Origin: Bin80 sp026709335
GTDB taxonomy: Bacteria; Bacteroidota; Rhodothermia; Rhodothermales; Bin80
Assembly: GCA_965200825.1 (NCBI GenBank)
Contig: OZ241385.1
Location: forward strand, 1,302,001-1,366,000
Direction of reading: 5' to 3'
DNA: 64,000 bases
Below the pieces are notes generated by a model. The model ran no database searches. It was not told the origin of the DNA and saw only the letters and a list, made by a program, of their open reading frames with translations. The stretch's first letter is position 1; each line of letters starts with the position of its first letter. The translations under genes were made by a program, and so were the position numbers. Below, piece by piece: positions 54,301 through 63,236 of this stretch.

Positions 54301-54412
54301 TCTGAAGTTTTCAGGACACCAAAAAGTTGAACAAGTCTGCATCACTAAAACGTGGGCCTCTCCCTGGGAGCAACCTGATGCCACCTGCGTCTTGAGCGCC
54401 TGGGAGGGAACT
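54301..54412 (-). repeat. Inverted 115-bp repeat, right copy
   Basis: Reverse complement of 50592-50707 with small differences (CCCTCCC for the C-run, GGTGGC for GGGGGC, one-base changes in the last third). Together the two copies bound about 3.6 kb that carries a transposase remnant and the secreted protein pair. The copy lies between the lipoprotein's promoter side and the SRPBCC gene. Confidence 0.85.
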
Positions 54413-54483
54413 CCCATAGAATAATGATCTTTTCCCTAGTATATTGTATTATCTGAACCATCAATCTATACTCTCTCCAAGCC

Positions 54484-55005
54484 ATGAAATTCAAGATTGA
54501 CATCCGTACACCCGAAGATGGTGATTCCATCCTTTCCACGAGCCAATGGATCCCCTTGCCACTGGAAGCAACTTTTGCCTTCTTTTCTGACGCCCGTAAT
54601 CTGGAGCGAATTACACCTCCCTTTTTGAGTTTTCGCATCGTTACACCTACTCCGATCGAAATGCAACCGGGGACGCTCATTGACTATCAATTGAGGCTAC
54701 GCGGATTCCCAATTCGCTGGCGCACCGAAATCACCGTCTGGGATCCACCGCATGGATTTACCGACATCCAATTGCGTGGACCATACCTTAAATGGGTACA
54801 CCGTCATGAGTTTCGTGTCGAAAAGGCAGGAACGCGAGTAGAGGATACAGTTCATTACCTTGTGCCCGGAGGCCGCCTGATTGACCGCCTGATTGTTAAA
54901 CCGGATCTCAGGAAAGTATTCGCGTACAGACATGCAAGAATCGAAGAATTGCTGGTTCCATCCGAAGATGATACACCTACTGCCCCTTCACTAATCCCTG
55001 ATTAG
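54484..55005 (+). CDS. SRPBCC-family protein
   Basis: A 173-aa protein with the START/SRPBCC (polyketide cyclase-like) helix-grip fold. Seen: I-P-L-P-L-E-A-T-F-A-F-F-S-D-A-R-N-L-E-R-I-T-P-P (first helix and the family's N-L-x-x-I-T-P motif), F-R-I, L-R-G-F-P-I-R-W-R-T-E-I, F-T-D-I-Q-L-R-G-P-Y and H-E-F-R-V. It binds a hydrophobic small molecule in the cavity; the ligand is not known. The N-L-E-R-I-T-P-P type is common near cell-division or epimerase genes (YfcH context), not present here. Alone between the repeat and the cytochrome gene, convergent with the latter. Confidence 0.85.
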   Translation: MKFKIDIRTPEDGDSILSTSQWIPLPLEATFAFFSDARNLERITPPFLSFRIVTPTPIEMQPGTLIDYQLRLRGFPIRWRTEITVWDPPHGFTDIQLRGPYLKWVHRHEFRVEKAGTRVEDTVHYLVPGGRLIDRLIVKPDLRKVFAYRHARIEELLVPSEDDTPTAPSLIPD

Positions 55006-55071
55006 GGCTATCCGGCTCCCATCTTATGCAGAAGGCCGTGAACTATGTTAGATCATCGTTCATGACCTTGG

Positions 55072-57960
55072 TTACAATTCTTTTATAAAAGCCATCAAAT
55101 CTGCTAATGTCTGAGCATCTGGTATAAGATCCTCCGGCATTGCAGAATCCGATAGCGGCATGACCGCTACAATTTCTGATCGGCTAATCGTGTTATCTGT
55201 GAATTCACCCAGAAGCCGTACTGCTGAAGCAGTTTCCGAAGCAATGATCCCACTTAAAGTATCCCCCTGTATCGTCACTACCTGCCACAATTCAAAACCA
55301 CTGGAAATGGATTCAGATGGATTCGTGATCGCAGCGGTAAGCATCGGTTCCGACCAGTGACTGACGGTGGCCAGGTTTGGACCAAACCCTCTTGCATGGC
55401 AAGAAGCACACGTGGTTGCATAGACATATGCCCCGGATTCAAGATTTCCAGTGAGCCCTTCTACGGACAAGCTGCGCACCTCATCAGACACCTGGAGCAA
55501 CGCACGGGCACGGCTCCGCGTCGGCTCAGGAGTGTCACGCATCATCATCACCCGTTGATTCCACGACAACTCGGCAGGAGCAACAACTCCGGATTCCAGT
55601 GCCTCTATCAGTAGATGGGCCCGCTGAGAATTATTGAATACAGCCAAGGCAGCAGTTCTGAGTTGAGGTGTCAGGCGATCCCATTGGTTCAAGATTTCCT
55701 GAGCAACTTGTGGGCCGCGAGTCCTTTGAAGTCCCTTTAAAACCTCAAGCTGCACGTCTAGCGGAACTTCCTTGTTGAACAGAGAAAGTAAAGCATCTGA
55801 AGTCATAAGCGCATTAGATAGAACACGCACAGCTCTCACACGCTGGGCGATCGAAGCCTCTGAATCCTGAGCCATGGCTTGTGCTGCATCGACAATCTCC
55901 GAAGAAATCTTGTTGCGTGGAATCAATTCCAGGATCGCGTCTGCAATTTCTTCCTTGTCCGTCTGCCACATCTCTTCAATCAGAGTGGATACCTGTGAAG
56001 TCAAGATCATAGCATTGGCCGAGGCCATGCCACGAAGCATGGGAGCATACCACCATTCTTCGCCAGCATCTTCTGCAAAAATTTTGTCGAAAAGTACAGT
56101 TGTATTCCTTTCTCGCACAATCATTGCCGAAACTCTCTCAAGAAATGGAGGATCATCAGGATAACTGAGGGCAATAGTGAAAAGTCGTTCTGACGGAATT
56201 GACAGGAGTGCGGCAACCTGTACCCATTGATCATTCATATTCTGTCTAAGAATCTCCTCCTGCACACTCAGAGTAGATTCGCGATTCGTGTCAATCATGC
56301 CCAGTGTGGTCAAAAGCTGATACCGCACCCTTGCACTCGAATCTCTGCTAAGCTCAAATAAATCCGAGGTGAGGCTCTCCCAACCCTGTGTGTCCATTTC
56401 CGCAAGACGAATCGCATTCTCCCGAACACCGGCATGAGAGTCCTCTAGCCCTGCGCGAATGTCTTCGGTACGAAGAGCATCCAATCCTTGCAAAGTCCAA
56501 AGGCTGTGCAGACGCCCCTCTGCTCTTGGTGACTCGGAAATCTGCTGCCTCAATAAAGGAATTGCAGATGTATCTCCCTCTGAGACGAGGATGCGCTGTG
56601 CAGTCATCCTCCACCACCCATTGGGATCAGCCAAACGCTCCACACGCTCAACCGTATTCTTGAGTTCTATGGAATCCATCCAGGAGGGAGAAGAGCCCCC
56701 TTCAGGGATGACTCGATAGATTCGACCCATTGTAGTCCCCTGGTGCAAATCACCTGCATCTACGACTGCATCATCCATCCATTCCGGATGCTCCACAATT
56801 TGCCGATAATAATCTACTACATATACGGCTCCATCTGGTCCCACGGAAAAATTGACTGGCCTGAACCAGCTATCCGTTGAAGCCAGAAATTCACGACCTT
56901 CGGTAATTCGGGAAGCCGTAAATCCACGTCCATCCGATATTACCTTGGAAACATGGACCAAATTATGTGTCGGCTCTGCTACAAAGGCAATATCTGCGTC
57001 ATAAGGGGCAGGAAATAGGCCTCCGTTATACCAAGTAATGCCGCAGGCGGATGTGAATACTCCCCTGTCTGTAAGTAATTGATGCTCTGGATCTACTGTG
57101 ATCGGAAATACCATGACATCGTCTCCATGATCTAATAAAAATTCTGTCGCTTCGCTAACAGTCGCTGCCATATTAAGCTCCAGATATGGTGCAGCGAGTG
57201 CCTCATAATAGATAGGATGACTGTTATCATTCAAAAAATGCTGTCCCCATGGGGTAAACGTATGACCAAATTGAGAATTTCCACTTCGCATCTGAAGCTC
57301 AAATACATCCGGTCGAAACCGAACGTTGCGGTCACGGGCATTCTTGGGGAGCCGGGGAGCTTCAGGACGTGCAGGGAAGAAAATCTCACTACCCGTATCA
57401 CCGAAAGGATTTTTGTATTTTTCTGTCCAGGAAATCGCGCCATTATTTGCAATATGAATCCAGTTATCCAAGCCATACAAAGGGCTGTTCGCATTATGTT
57501 GTGGATTACTCAAAGCAAAACCTGTCAGTACCACTTCGCGAACGTCAGCAATACCATCTCCATCATTGTCTTTTAAGTACAATACATCAGGGGGATCGGT
57601 AACCAGTATTCCCCCCTTCCAAGGCATGACCCCGTTCGGGAGGGTTAATCCTTCTGCAAAGAGCGATGCAGTATCCGGATATCCATCATGATCCGTGTCA
57701 TGGAGTTGCTTGATTCTCCCAGATCCGCTTGCATCCAATGGATAACCGGGCATCTCTACCACATACACCCGTCCATGCTCATCAATCGCCATGGCAACAG
57801 GGTCCTGAATGAGCGGTTCCGAAGCGAATAACTCAACGACGAAGCCATCATCCACCTCTATAGTAGTCAGTGCTTCCTCAGGAGGATATGGAGGTCCCGA
57901 TTCAGGAATGCCGCTCCATAGCAACAGGGATAGAATCAATAATTTATTGGCGTGGCGCAT
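55072..57960 (-). CDS. PVC-type heme-binding dehydrogenase-like protein (propeller, HEAT, cytochrome c)
   Basis: A 962-aa exported protein. Signal peptide (L-L-I-L-S-L-L-L-W-S-G). Residues about 30-420: beta-propeller of the 'membrane-bound dehydrogenase domain' type, with G-R-V-Y-V-V-E-M-P-G-Y-P, D-T-D-H-D-G-Y-P-D and L-P-N-G-V. About 450-780: HEAT-like helical repeats. Residues 851-855: C-A-S-C-H, a heme c site, with V-M-P-L-S-D-S-A-M-P as a likely methionine-ligand region. This order is known from Planctomycetes/Verrucomicrobia proteins and some Bacteroidota. Its start is one base behind the LamG gene stop (TAACATG). A likely electron acceptor for the GMC dehydrogenase upstream. Confidence 0.9.
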   Translation of the reverse strand: MRHANKLLILSLLLWSGIPESGPPYPPEEALTTIEVDDGFVVELFASEPLIQDPVAMAIDEHGRVYVVEMPGYPLDASGSGRIKQLHDTDHDGYPDTASLFAEGLTLPNGVMPWKGGILVTDPPDVLYLKDNDGDGIADVREVVLTGFALSNPQHNANSPLYGLDNWIHIANNGAISWTEKYKNPFGDTGSEIFFPARPEAPRLPKNARDRNVRFRPDVFELQMRSGNSQFGHTFTPWGQHFLNDNSHPIYYEALAAPYLELNMAATVSEATEFLLDHGDDVMVFPITVDPEHQLLTDRGVFTSACGITWYNGGLFPAPYDADIAFVAEPTHNLVHVSKVISDGRGFTASRITEGREFLASTDSWFRPVNFSVGPDGAVYVVDYYRQIVEHPEWMDDAVVDAGDLHQGTTMGRIYRVIPEGGSSPSWMDSIELKNTVERVERLADPNGWWRMTAQRILVSEGDTSAIPLLRQQISESPRAEGRLHSLWTLQGLDALRTEDIRAGLEDSHAGVRENAIRLAEMDTQGWESLTSDLFELSRDSSARVRYQLLTTLGMIDTNRESTLSVQEEILRQNMNDQWVQVAALLSIPSERLFTIALSYPDDPPFLERVSAMIVRERNTTVLFDKIFAEDAGEEWWYAPMLRGMASANAMILTSQVSTLIEEMWQTDKEEIADAILELIPRNKISSEIVDAAQAMAQDSEASIAQRVRAVRVLSNALMTSDALLSLFNKEVPLDVQLEVLKGLQRTRGPQVAQEILNQWDRLTPQLRTAALAVFNNSQRAHLLIEALESGVVAPAELSWNQRVMMMRDTPEPTRSRARALLQVSDEVRSLSVEGLTGNLESGAYVYATTCASCHARGFGPNLATVSHWSEPMLTAAITNPSESISSGFELWQVVTIQGDTLSGIIASETASAVRLLGEFTDNTISRSEIVAVMPLSDSAMPEDLIPDAQTLADLMAFIKEL

Positions 57961-57961
57961 G

Positions 57962-58789
57962 TTATTTTTTCAACGTAGCGATTCCCTCTGGAAGCGAATA
58001 TAAATTCCAGACTTCTTCTGAGGAAAGATTTCGATTAAAGAATGCTAGGTCATCTATCTGCCCAATGAATTGCAATCCAATCTGTACCAGGACATCCGAG
58101 GGGACCCACGTAAGGGTTTGTTTTCTTCCCTGCAACACTCCTGCGGACCGTCCATTCAAATACCCCTCAAATATTGCTGTGTCTTCGTTTGTATTGAATT
58201 CTGTCAGTACCAGCACTACATGTACCCAGGAATCGCTAGAAAAGGGATGATCCGAAACCGTAATCATGGGCATGACGCCCGGCGCCATCTCTTCCCACGG
58301 TTCACCGTCAGGATTCCATATCTCACGATCGGCAAAGGCAGCAAATCTAAATTTACGCGGACTGTTTCGCGTAAAATCTACAAATACAGAACCATCGTCC
58401 CATGCTCGCGATGTGATCTGAATTGGATCACACCACTGTCCTTCGGTGAGATCTTGATCGGGGTCCAACTTCAGCCAAAATGAGATCGTCCCATTCCAAT
58501 TCTCATTCAAATAAGAAAAATTGTCCATCGCCTTAAAATAGTAGAGTACATCTGCATACCGGGAAAATTCCAAAGATCCCCCATATCGACCATTTCCAGA
58601 GATGATAGAAATCGTCTCGTCAGGTTTCGCCACCTGCTCGGATTCATTACGCTGATCCCAGCCCTGAGCTCGATAAAGAACCGGATCTCCCACTGCAACA
58701 CTTGCCTCCAGTGTAGAATCAAAAGGGGCATGGAATGTAAGCGCCTCCCCCAAAGAAGAGATCTGCACAAGCAAAATAAATAGAAGCAT
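57962..58789 (-). CDS. LamG/concanavalin-like domain protein, secreted
   Basis: A 275-aa exported protein; signal peptide about 1-17 (L-L-F-I-L-L-V-Q-I-S-S-L-G-E-A). The rest is a LamG-type jelly roll: F-H-A-P-F-D-S-T-L-E-A, Y-G-G-S-L-E-F, G-T-I-S-F-W-L-K-L-D-P, W-V-H-V-V-L-V-L, G-Y-L-N-G-R-S-A-G and Q-I-D-D-L-A-F-F-N-R. Such domains bind carbohydrate or other ligands; no catalytic residues are seen. It is followed one base later by the cytochrome gene, and GMC lies 110 bp upstream, so the three probably form one operon. Confidence 0.85.
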   Translation of the reverse strand: MLLFILLVQISSLGEALTFHAPFDSTLEASVAVGDPVLYRAQGWDQRNESEQVAKPDETISIISGNGRYGGSLEFSRYADVLYYFKAMDNFSYLNENWNGTISFWLKLDPDQDLTEGQWCDPIQITSRAWDDGSVFVDFTRNSPRKFRFAAFADREIWNPDGEPWEEMAPGVMPMITVSDHPFSSDSWVHVVLVLTEFNTNEDTAIFEGYLNGRSAGVLQGRKQTLTWVPSDVLVQIGLQFIGQIDDLAFFNRNLSSEEVWNLYSLPEGIATLKK

Positions 58790-58899
58790 TCTCCTTAGAA
58801 ATAAGTATTTGTATTCAACCTGCTAAAACAGTGATTCGGTAATATATCGTCCCAGCCACCGATAGTCATATTAGAGCAGATTGTTAATATATTGATAAA

Positions 58900-60627
58900 T
58901 TAAAGATTCAAGCGTTTCATTTCATCTGCGGCATGACTCGCAGCCCTTGCAGTTAGAGCCATATAAGTAATTGATGGGTTCTGGCATGCAGATGAAGTCA
59001 TGCATGCACCATCAGTGACAAATACATTTGGAACCGAATGGCATTGATTATATGCATTCAGTACACTGGTGCGAGGATCACGCCCCATACGTGCGGTCCC
59101 CATCTCATGAATCCCCAGCCCAGGTTCGGCACCAAGGCCGTCTTCAGAATAATGATCATACATCTCAATATTCTTGGCACCTGCCGCATCCAACATTTCT
59201 GCTGCGGACTCCTTCATGTCTTCACGCATTGCGAACTCATTTTCCCCCCATTTGCAATGAATTCTCAGAACGGGCATCCCCCAGGCATCAACGACTGACT
59301 CATCCAATGTCACGTAATTCTCATATCTAGGGAGTGCCTCACCAAAAGCTTCCAACACCATATGCCACGAGCCCGGGGTTCGGAGTGTTTGCTTTAGTTT
59401 GACTCCAAAACCTTCCGTCGCACGATCCCATGAGAGCCTGAAGGCCTCTCCTTGATATCCAAACCCCCTTAAATAGTCGTTGCGTTGAGTCTTCTTCGAG
59501 AGATTCCGAAACCGTGGAATATAGATCCCGTTAGGGCGCCGCCCCTGATAGTATCGACCTTCTCCTCCGGGTAATTCGCCTGTGGCGCCAATCTGAAAAT
59601 GATGATCCATCAAATAATGCCCCAAGGCGCCACTGTCATTTGCCAGACCATCCGGGAAGCGCGAAGATTTCGAGTTTAACATAATTTGGGTCGTCCCCAA
59701 GGCCGAAGCACATAAGAATATGACGCGGGCATATGCCTCGCGCATAACTCCTGTACCACGATCGATATAACGAACTCCCGTAGCCTTTTCCTGGGCTTCA
59801 TCATAGATCACACTATGAACAATACTCTCAGGTTGTAATGTCAGTCTGCCTGTTGCCATCGCAGCAGGCAGAGTTGCACTGAGACTGCTAAAGTATGCTC
59901 CAGCAGAGCAACCCCGGTAACACCCTCCGCAATAATGGCACGCTGCTCTCCCATTGTGAGGTTGTGTTAAAATGGCGGCGCGACCAATAGTAAGTAGCCG
60001 GTCATCAAAGTGAGTTTCTATAGCCTCACGTACACGCCGTTCTCCCCAATTGAGGGGCATTGGAGGCAGAAATACGCCATCCGGGCACTGACTCAGGCCT
60101 TCAGGTTGACCTGTGATACCTGCAAACTGCTCAACATAATCGTACCATGGGGCAACTTCCTCATATCGAAGCGGCCAGTCAACCCCCATCCCATCCTGTA
60201 CATTTGCTTCAAAATCCTGAGGCCCCCAGCGATAGCATTGACGAGCCCACAAAAGAGAGCGGCCTCCAACTATATCTGCCCGAATCCAGGTGAATGGATC
60301 TCCCTCGACATAGGGATTCTCTTTATCGTTAATAAAAAAATGTTCTGTGTGCTCCGCAAATGCATATGTGCGTAACTGGATTGGATACAGCTCGTGGTGC
60401 CGACGTGAGCCCTTACTGTTGCGGGCAGGGAATTCCCAGCTTTCCAGATGCTCCGTGATATATCCTGATCCGTGCTCCAGATTAAATCCTCGCTCCAGAA
60501 GTAGAACATTCAACCCTGCTTCTGTGAGTTCTTTTGCAGCAAATCCTCCACTGATGCCGGATCCTACAACGATCACGTCTGCAGTTTCGCGGGGACGGGA
60601 TAGATTCGGAAAATCATGATATCGCAT
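58900..60627 (-). CDS. GMC-family FAD-dependent sugar dehydrogenase, Fe-S type
   Basis: A 575-aa GMC oxidoreductase. Seen: V-I-V-V-G-S-G-I-S-G-G-F-A-A (residues 18-31, FAD), E-R-G, and the C-terminal H-E-M-G-T-A-R-M-G plus S-S-A-C-Q-N-P-S-I-T. Cysteines 230, 233, 236 and 240 occur in A-C-H-Y-C-G-G-C-Y-R-G-C; the 230/236/240 spacing equals the three cysteines that hold a 3Fe-4S cluster in bacterial FAD-glucose dehydrogenase alpha subunits. That group passes electrons to a cytochrome and needs a subunit-3 partner, one of which lies at 47425. No signal peptide, consistent with export by the partner's Tat signal. Likely substrate class: glycosides or sugars oxidised at C3 (inference). Confidence 0.9.
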   Translation of the reverse strand: MRYHDFPNLSRPRETADVIVVGSGISGGFAAKELTEAGLNVLLLERGFNLEHGSGYITEHLESWEFPARNSKGSRRHHELYPIQLRTYAFAEHTEHFFINDKENPYVEGDPFTWIRADIVGGRSLLWARQCYRWGPQDFEANVQDGMGVDWPLRYEEVAPWYDYVEQFAGITGQPEGLSQCPDGVFLPPMPLNWGERRVREAIETHFDDRLLTIGRAAILTQPHNGRAACHYCGGCYRGCSAGAYFSSLSATLPAAMATGRLTLQPESIVHSVIYDEAQEKATGVRYIDRGTGVMREAYARVIFLCASALGTTQIMLNSKSSRFPDGLANDSGALGHYLMDHHFQIGATGELPGGEGRYYQGRRPNGIYIPRFRNLSKKTQRNDYLRGFGYQGEAFRLSWDRATEGFGVKLKQTLRTPGSWHMVLEAFGEALPRYENYVTLDESVVDAWGMPVLRIHCKWGENEFAMREDMKESAAEMLDAAGAKNIEMYDHYSEDGLGAEPGLGIHEMGTARMGRDPRTSVLNAYNQCHSVPNVFVTDGACMTSSACQNPSITYMALTARAASHAADEMKRLNL

Positions 60628-60746
60628 TTTAGCATAAGTCTGTCTGCATCCAAATTACGAATACAATAGGAATCAATTGAATGTTCAACCACTTCAAATC
60701 ACAAACTGTGATTGGGCCTACAGATTTCCACAGTCTGTTACCGGAC

Positions 60747-60767
60747 ATGATCATCGCTTATGATCAT
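60747..60767. repeat. ATGATCAT inverted pair in divergent region
   Basis: ATGATCAT occurs at 60747-60754 and 60760-60767 with a five-base spacer; each copy is itself a palindrome, so the pair can form an 8-bp hairpin. ATTTTT follows on the plus strand. It lies in the 334-bp gap (60628-60961) between divergent GMC and DUF1080 genes and could be a shared operator; the remainder of the gap shows no gene. Confidence 0.45.
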
Positions 60768-60961
60768 ATTTTTAAGGTAATTTTGGAATTGATTCTGGTT
60801 TCATCTATTTGCACTCCCGTATACATTGACTCTTACCTGTAGTAGCCTAACGTATGGAATGGAGGTGTCGAGCATTTTATAGCGCCCCCCTGAACGTGAA
60901 ATGCTGATTCCGAGCTTGATTCAACACAAAATGCTTAGTTTCCATTGCGAATTCCTAAACG

Positions 60962-61723
60962 ATGCACATAATGCCAAAATTTTCTGTTCTATCTCTTACT
61001 TTGATTTTGACCGCTTTCTGCCAAGTATTGGGACAAACCCCTGATACATGGGAAGTTCACGATCTCGATCGACCTCAGCCACGGATTGTAACCCCGGCAG
61101 GTTTGGCCGCATCTCCTCCCCCATCTGATGCAATTGTATTATTTGATGGTACGCACTTCAATGAATGGACTCATGCGAATGGAGACCCGGTCAGTTGGAT
61201 TTTACGAGATGACTATATGGAAGTCAAACCGGGTACAGGAATCATTCAAACCAAACAATCCTTTGGAGATATTCAGCTTCATATTGAGTGGGCAACTCCA
61301 AACAGTGGAACAGGACAGGACAGCGGCAATAGCGGTGTATATTTCATGAGTACCTACGAAGTCCAGGTTCTGAACTCATACAATAACAAAACATACCCTG
61401 ATGGTCAAGCTGCATCGCTATACGGACAATATCCTCCACTTGTAAATGCGAGTCGGCCCCCGTTGGAGTGGCAATCCTATGATATCATCTTCAGACGCCC
61501 TCATTTTGAAAATGATGGAACCTTGAATCAACCCGCAATCGTGACCATCTTTCATAATGGGATCCTCGTACAGGATCACGTAGCTTTGACTGGCCCTACT
61601 TCACATAAATCCCGCCCGCCCTATGAGGCCCATGAAGACGCTTTACCATTATTTCTACAAGATCATAACGAACCTACCCGCTTCCGAAATATCTGGGTTC
61701 GTAACTTAGAATCAGATCTATAA
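60962..61723 (+). CDS. DUF1080 (3-keto-disaccharide hydrolase) domain protein
   Basis: A 253-aa exported protein. Signal peptide ends C-Q-V-L-G-Q. The body is a concanavalin-like DUF1080 domain: L-F-D-G-T-H-F-N-E-W, G-I-I-Q-T-K-Q-S-F-G-D-I-Q-L-H-I-E-W, G-N-S-G-V-Y-F-M and Y-E-V-Q-V-L-N-S-Y. Members cleave 3-keto-glycosides formed by GMC dehydrogenases, or were found as 3-keto-trehalose-type hydrolases. ATG 60962 is used; ATG 60971 is equally plausible. Located divergent from GMC and 20 bp ahead of the ROK kinase, exactly the partners expected for a keto-sugar route. Confidence 0.9.
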   Translation: MHIMPKFSVLSLTLILTAFCQVLGQTPDTWEVHDLDRPQPRIVTPAGLAASPPPSDAIVLFDGTHFNEWTHANGDPVSWILRDDYMEVKPGTGIIQTKQSFGDIQLHIEWATPNSGTGQDSGNSGVYFMSTYEVQVLNSYNNKTYPDGQAASLYGQYPPLVNASRPPLEWQSYDIIFRRPHFENDGTLNQPAIVTIFHNGILVQDHVALTGPTSHKSRPPYEAHEDALPLFLQDHNEPTRFRNIWVRNLESDL

Positions 61724-61743
61724 CCTTATCTATAATCTAATTG

Positions 61744-62673
61744 ATGGCACTGATTGCAGGGATTGATATTGGTGGAACCCAAACTCGCTGTGCAATAGCA
61801 AGAAAGGGGTATTCTCAGGAAATAACTTATCGTGTCTCCGCACCAACTCCTCAAGAGGGGCCTGATGCCGTGCTGGATCTGGTTGCTGATTTAGTTCGTG
61901 ATGGTCTTGCACCCACAGACAGACTTGCTGCCGTGGGCTGTGTTGCACCTGGAATGACCAATGTTCAGGCTGGCGTGATCCTCAAGGCAGCCAATGTAAA
62001 CGGCTGGATTCAGGTTCCTTTGCGGGAAAAACTTGAAAAAAAACTTGAAATTCCTGCAATCATAGAAAATGATGTAAATGCTGCCGTACTCGCAGAAGCT
62101 GCAGTGCGAAAGTTTTCATCAAACGCACCATTCGTTTATATGACGATAAGTACAGGAATTGCAGCAGGGATTATCGTTGGCGGCAAAATAGTGAACGGCG
62201 CGAACTATTGTGCAGGTGAGGTTGGATGGATGATTCCTGATCCTGAGCTTCTTGGCCGGAAATGGCAGCCAGGAGGGTGCACGGAGCGCCATGCCGGTGG
62301 GAGAGGACTGGCCACTCAATGGGCCCGTATTCAAGGAGGTTCACCAGACTCAAAGCGGGCAATCGAAGTATTTGATGCCGCTGACAGAGGGAATGAGGCG
62401 GCACAAAAGCTAATTCAAACTGCCTCGAAATATCTCGCACAGACAGCCGTGGGACTGGCATGCGTTTTGGACCCTGAGTTGATCGTTTTAGGTGGAAGTA
62501 TTGGACGGGCACGACCAGAAATTATTGAACTAATGCGCCAGGAATTGACAAATGCCGTTCCTTATCCTCCGGCCTTAGATTCATCCTTGCTCGAAGATGA
62601 TGCCCCGTTAGTAGGTTCCTTACTTTTAGCAGATTCCTTGGCCGGAGGCTCACTTTCTTCCACGGATGATTGA
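61744..62673 (+). CDS. ROK-family sugar kinase
   Basis: A 309-aa kinase. Seen: G-I-D-I-G-G-T-Q-T-R (ATP phosphate loop) at the start, V-E/I-N-D-V-N-A-A-V-L-A-E-A (catalytic Asp), G-T-G-I-A-A-G-I-I-V-G-G-K-I, and the zinc-box-like C-T-E-R-H-A-G-G. The usual ROK zinc motif is C-x-C-G-x2-G-C-x-E; here only one cysteine (P-G-G-C-T-E) is left, so the metal site may be absent. It probably phosphorylates glucose freed by the DUF1080 route. ATG 61744 is used; a TTG codon precedes it. The final 112 bases overlap the antisense HTH gene. Confidence 0.88.
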   Translation: MALIAGIDIGGTQTRCAIARKGYSQEITYRVSAPTPQEGPDAVLDLVADLVRDGLAPTDRLAAVGCVAPGMTNVQAGVILKAANVNGWIQVPLREKLEKKLEIPAIIENDVNAAVLAEAAVRKFSSNAPFVYMTISTGIAAGIIVGGKIVNGANYCAGEVGWMIPDPELLGRKWQPGGCTERHAGGRGLATQWARIQGGSPDSKRAIEVFDAADRGNEAAQKLIQTASKYLAQTAVGLACVLDPELIVLGGSIGRARPEIIELMRQELTNAVPYPPALDSSLLEDDAPLVGSLLLADSLAGGSLSSTDD

Positions 62674-62969
62674 ACATTTGAGTTCAAGCTTCCATCATAG
62701 GTTCCATCTAAAGCCATTTGCAGGGCCCGCAAAACCTGATCAACATCGAGGTCTACGGCCTTTGCATAGGCTTGGGTCATCGATTGCAGGTAAATCTTGT
62801 GAAAATTTTGATTGTTGTAGAGGCAATTAGTTTCATATTCCTTCAGAACCGTCTTGATGATGCGGGTTTCTGCATGAACGGTATCTAGTGAAATGCCACG
62901 TAATTTTCTGAGACGACGCAAATCCTGTGCGTATTCGTATCTGGCCTTTTCAAATTTATTCATCGACAT
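62562..62969 (-). CDS. RodZ-like helix-turn-helix protein
   Basis: A 135-aa protein with an HTH_25/RodZ-type helix-turn-helix in residues 10-75: L-R-R-L-R-K-L-R-G-I-S-L-D-T-V-H-A-E-T-R-I (recognition helix region) and I-Y-L-Q-S-M-T-Q-A-Y-A. The last 45 residues are Ser/Glu/Lys-rich with no structure and overlap the ROK gene's 3' end; they may be chance read-through rather than function. No membrane segment follows, unlike full RodZ. ATG 62969 or 62963 is possible. Probably a cytoplasmic DNA- or cytoskeleton-related protein. Confidence 0.7.
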   Translation of the reverse strand: MSMNKFEKARYEYAQDLRRLRKLRGISLDTVHAETRIIKTVLKEYETNCLYNNQNFHKIYLQSMTQAYAKAVDLDVDQVLRALQMALDGTYDGSLNSNVQSSVEESEPPAKESAKSKEPTNGASSSSKDESKAGG

Positions 62970-63236
62970 GTACCCAAGGCTTATTCACCGCATTTTGATT
63001 GAACGAGAGGGCAAAAAGATAGCATAAATAGAACCATGCAGAATGTACTACTCTTTGATGAACGGCGATGTGAAGAGATAGATATCAATCTGTGAGATAT
63101 ATCTGCGTCTATCCTCCAAGGCATAGATCATTGAAAGATGAACCACATCATCCCTCAGATATCTGAACATCAAATTCCCAGATTCTTTGGGGGTGCATCT
63201 CCAAAGATAATATAGTTTGAAGCATGTTTGTATCCG

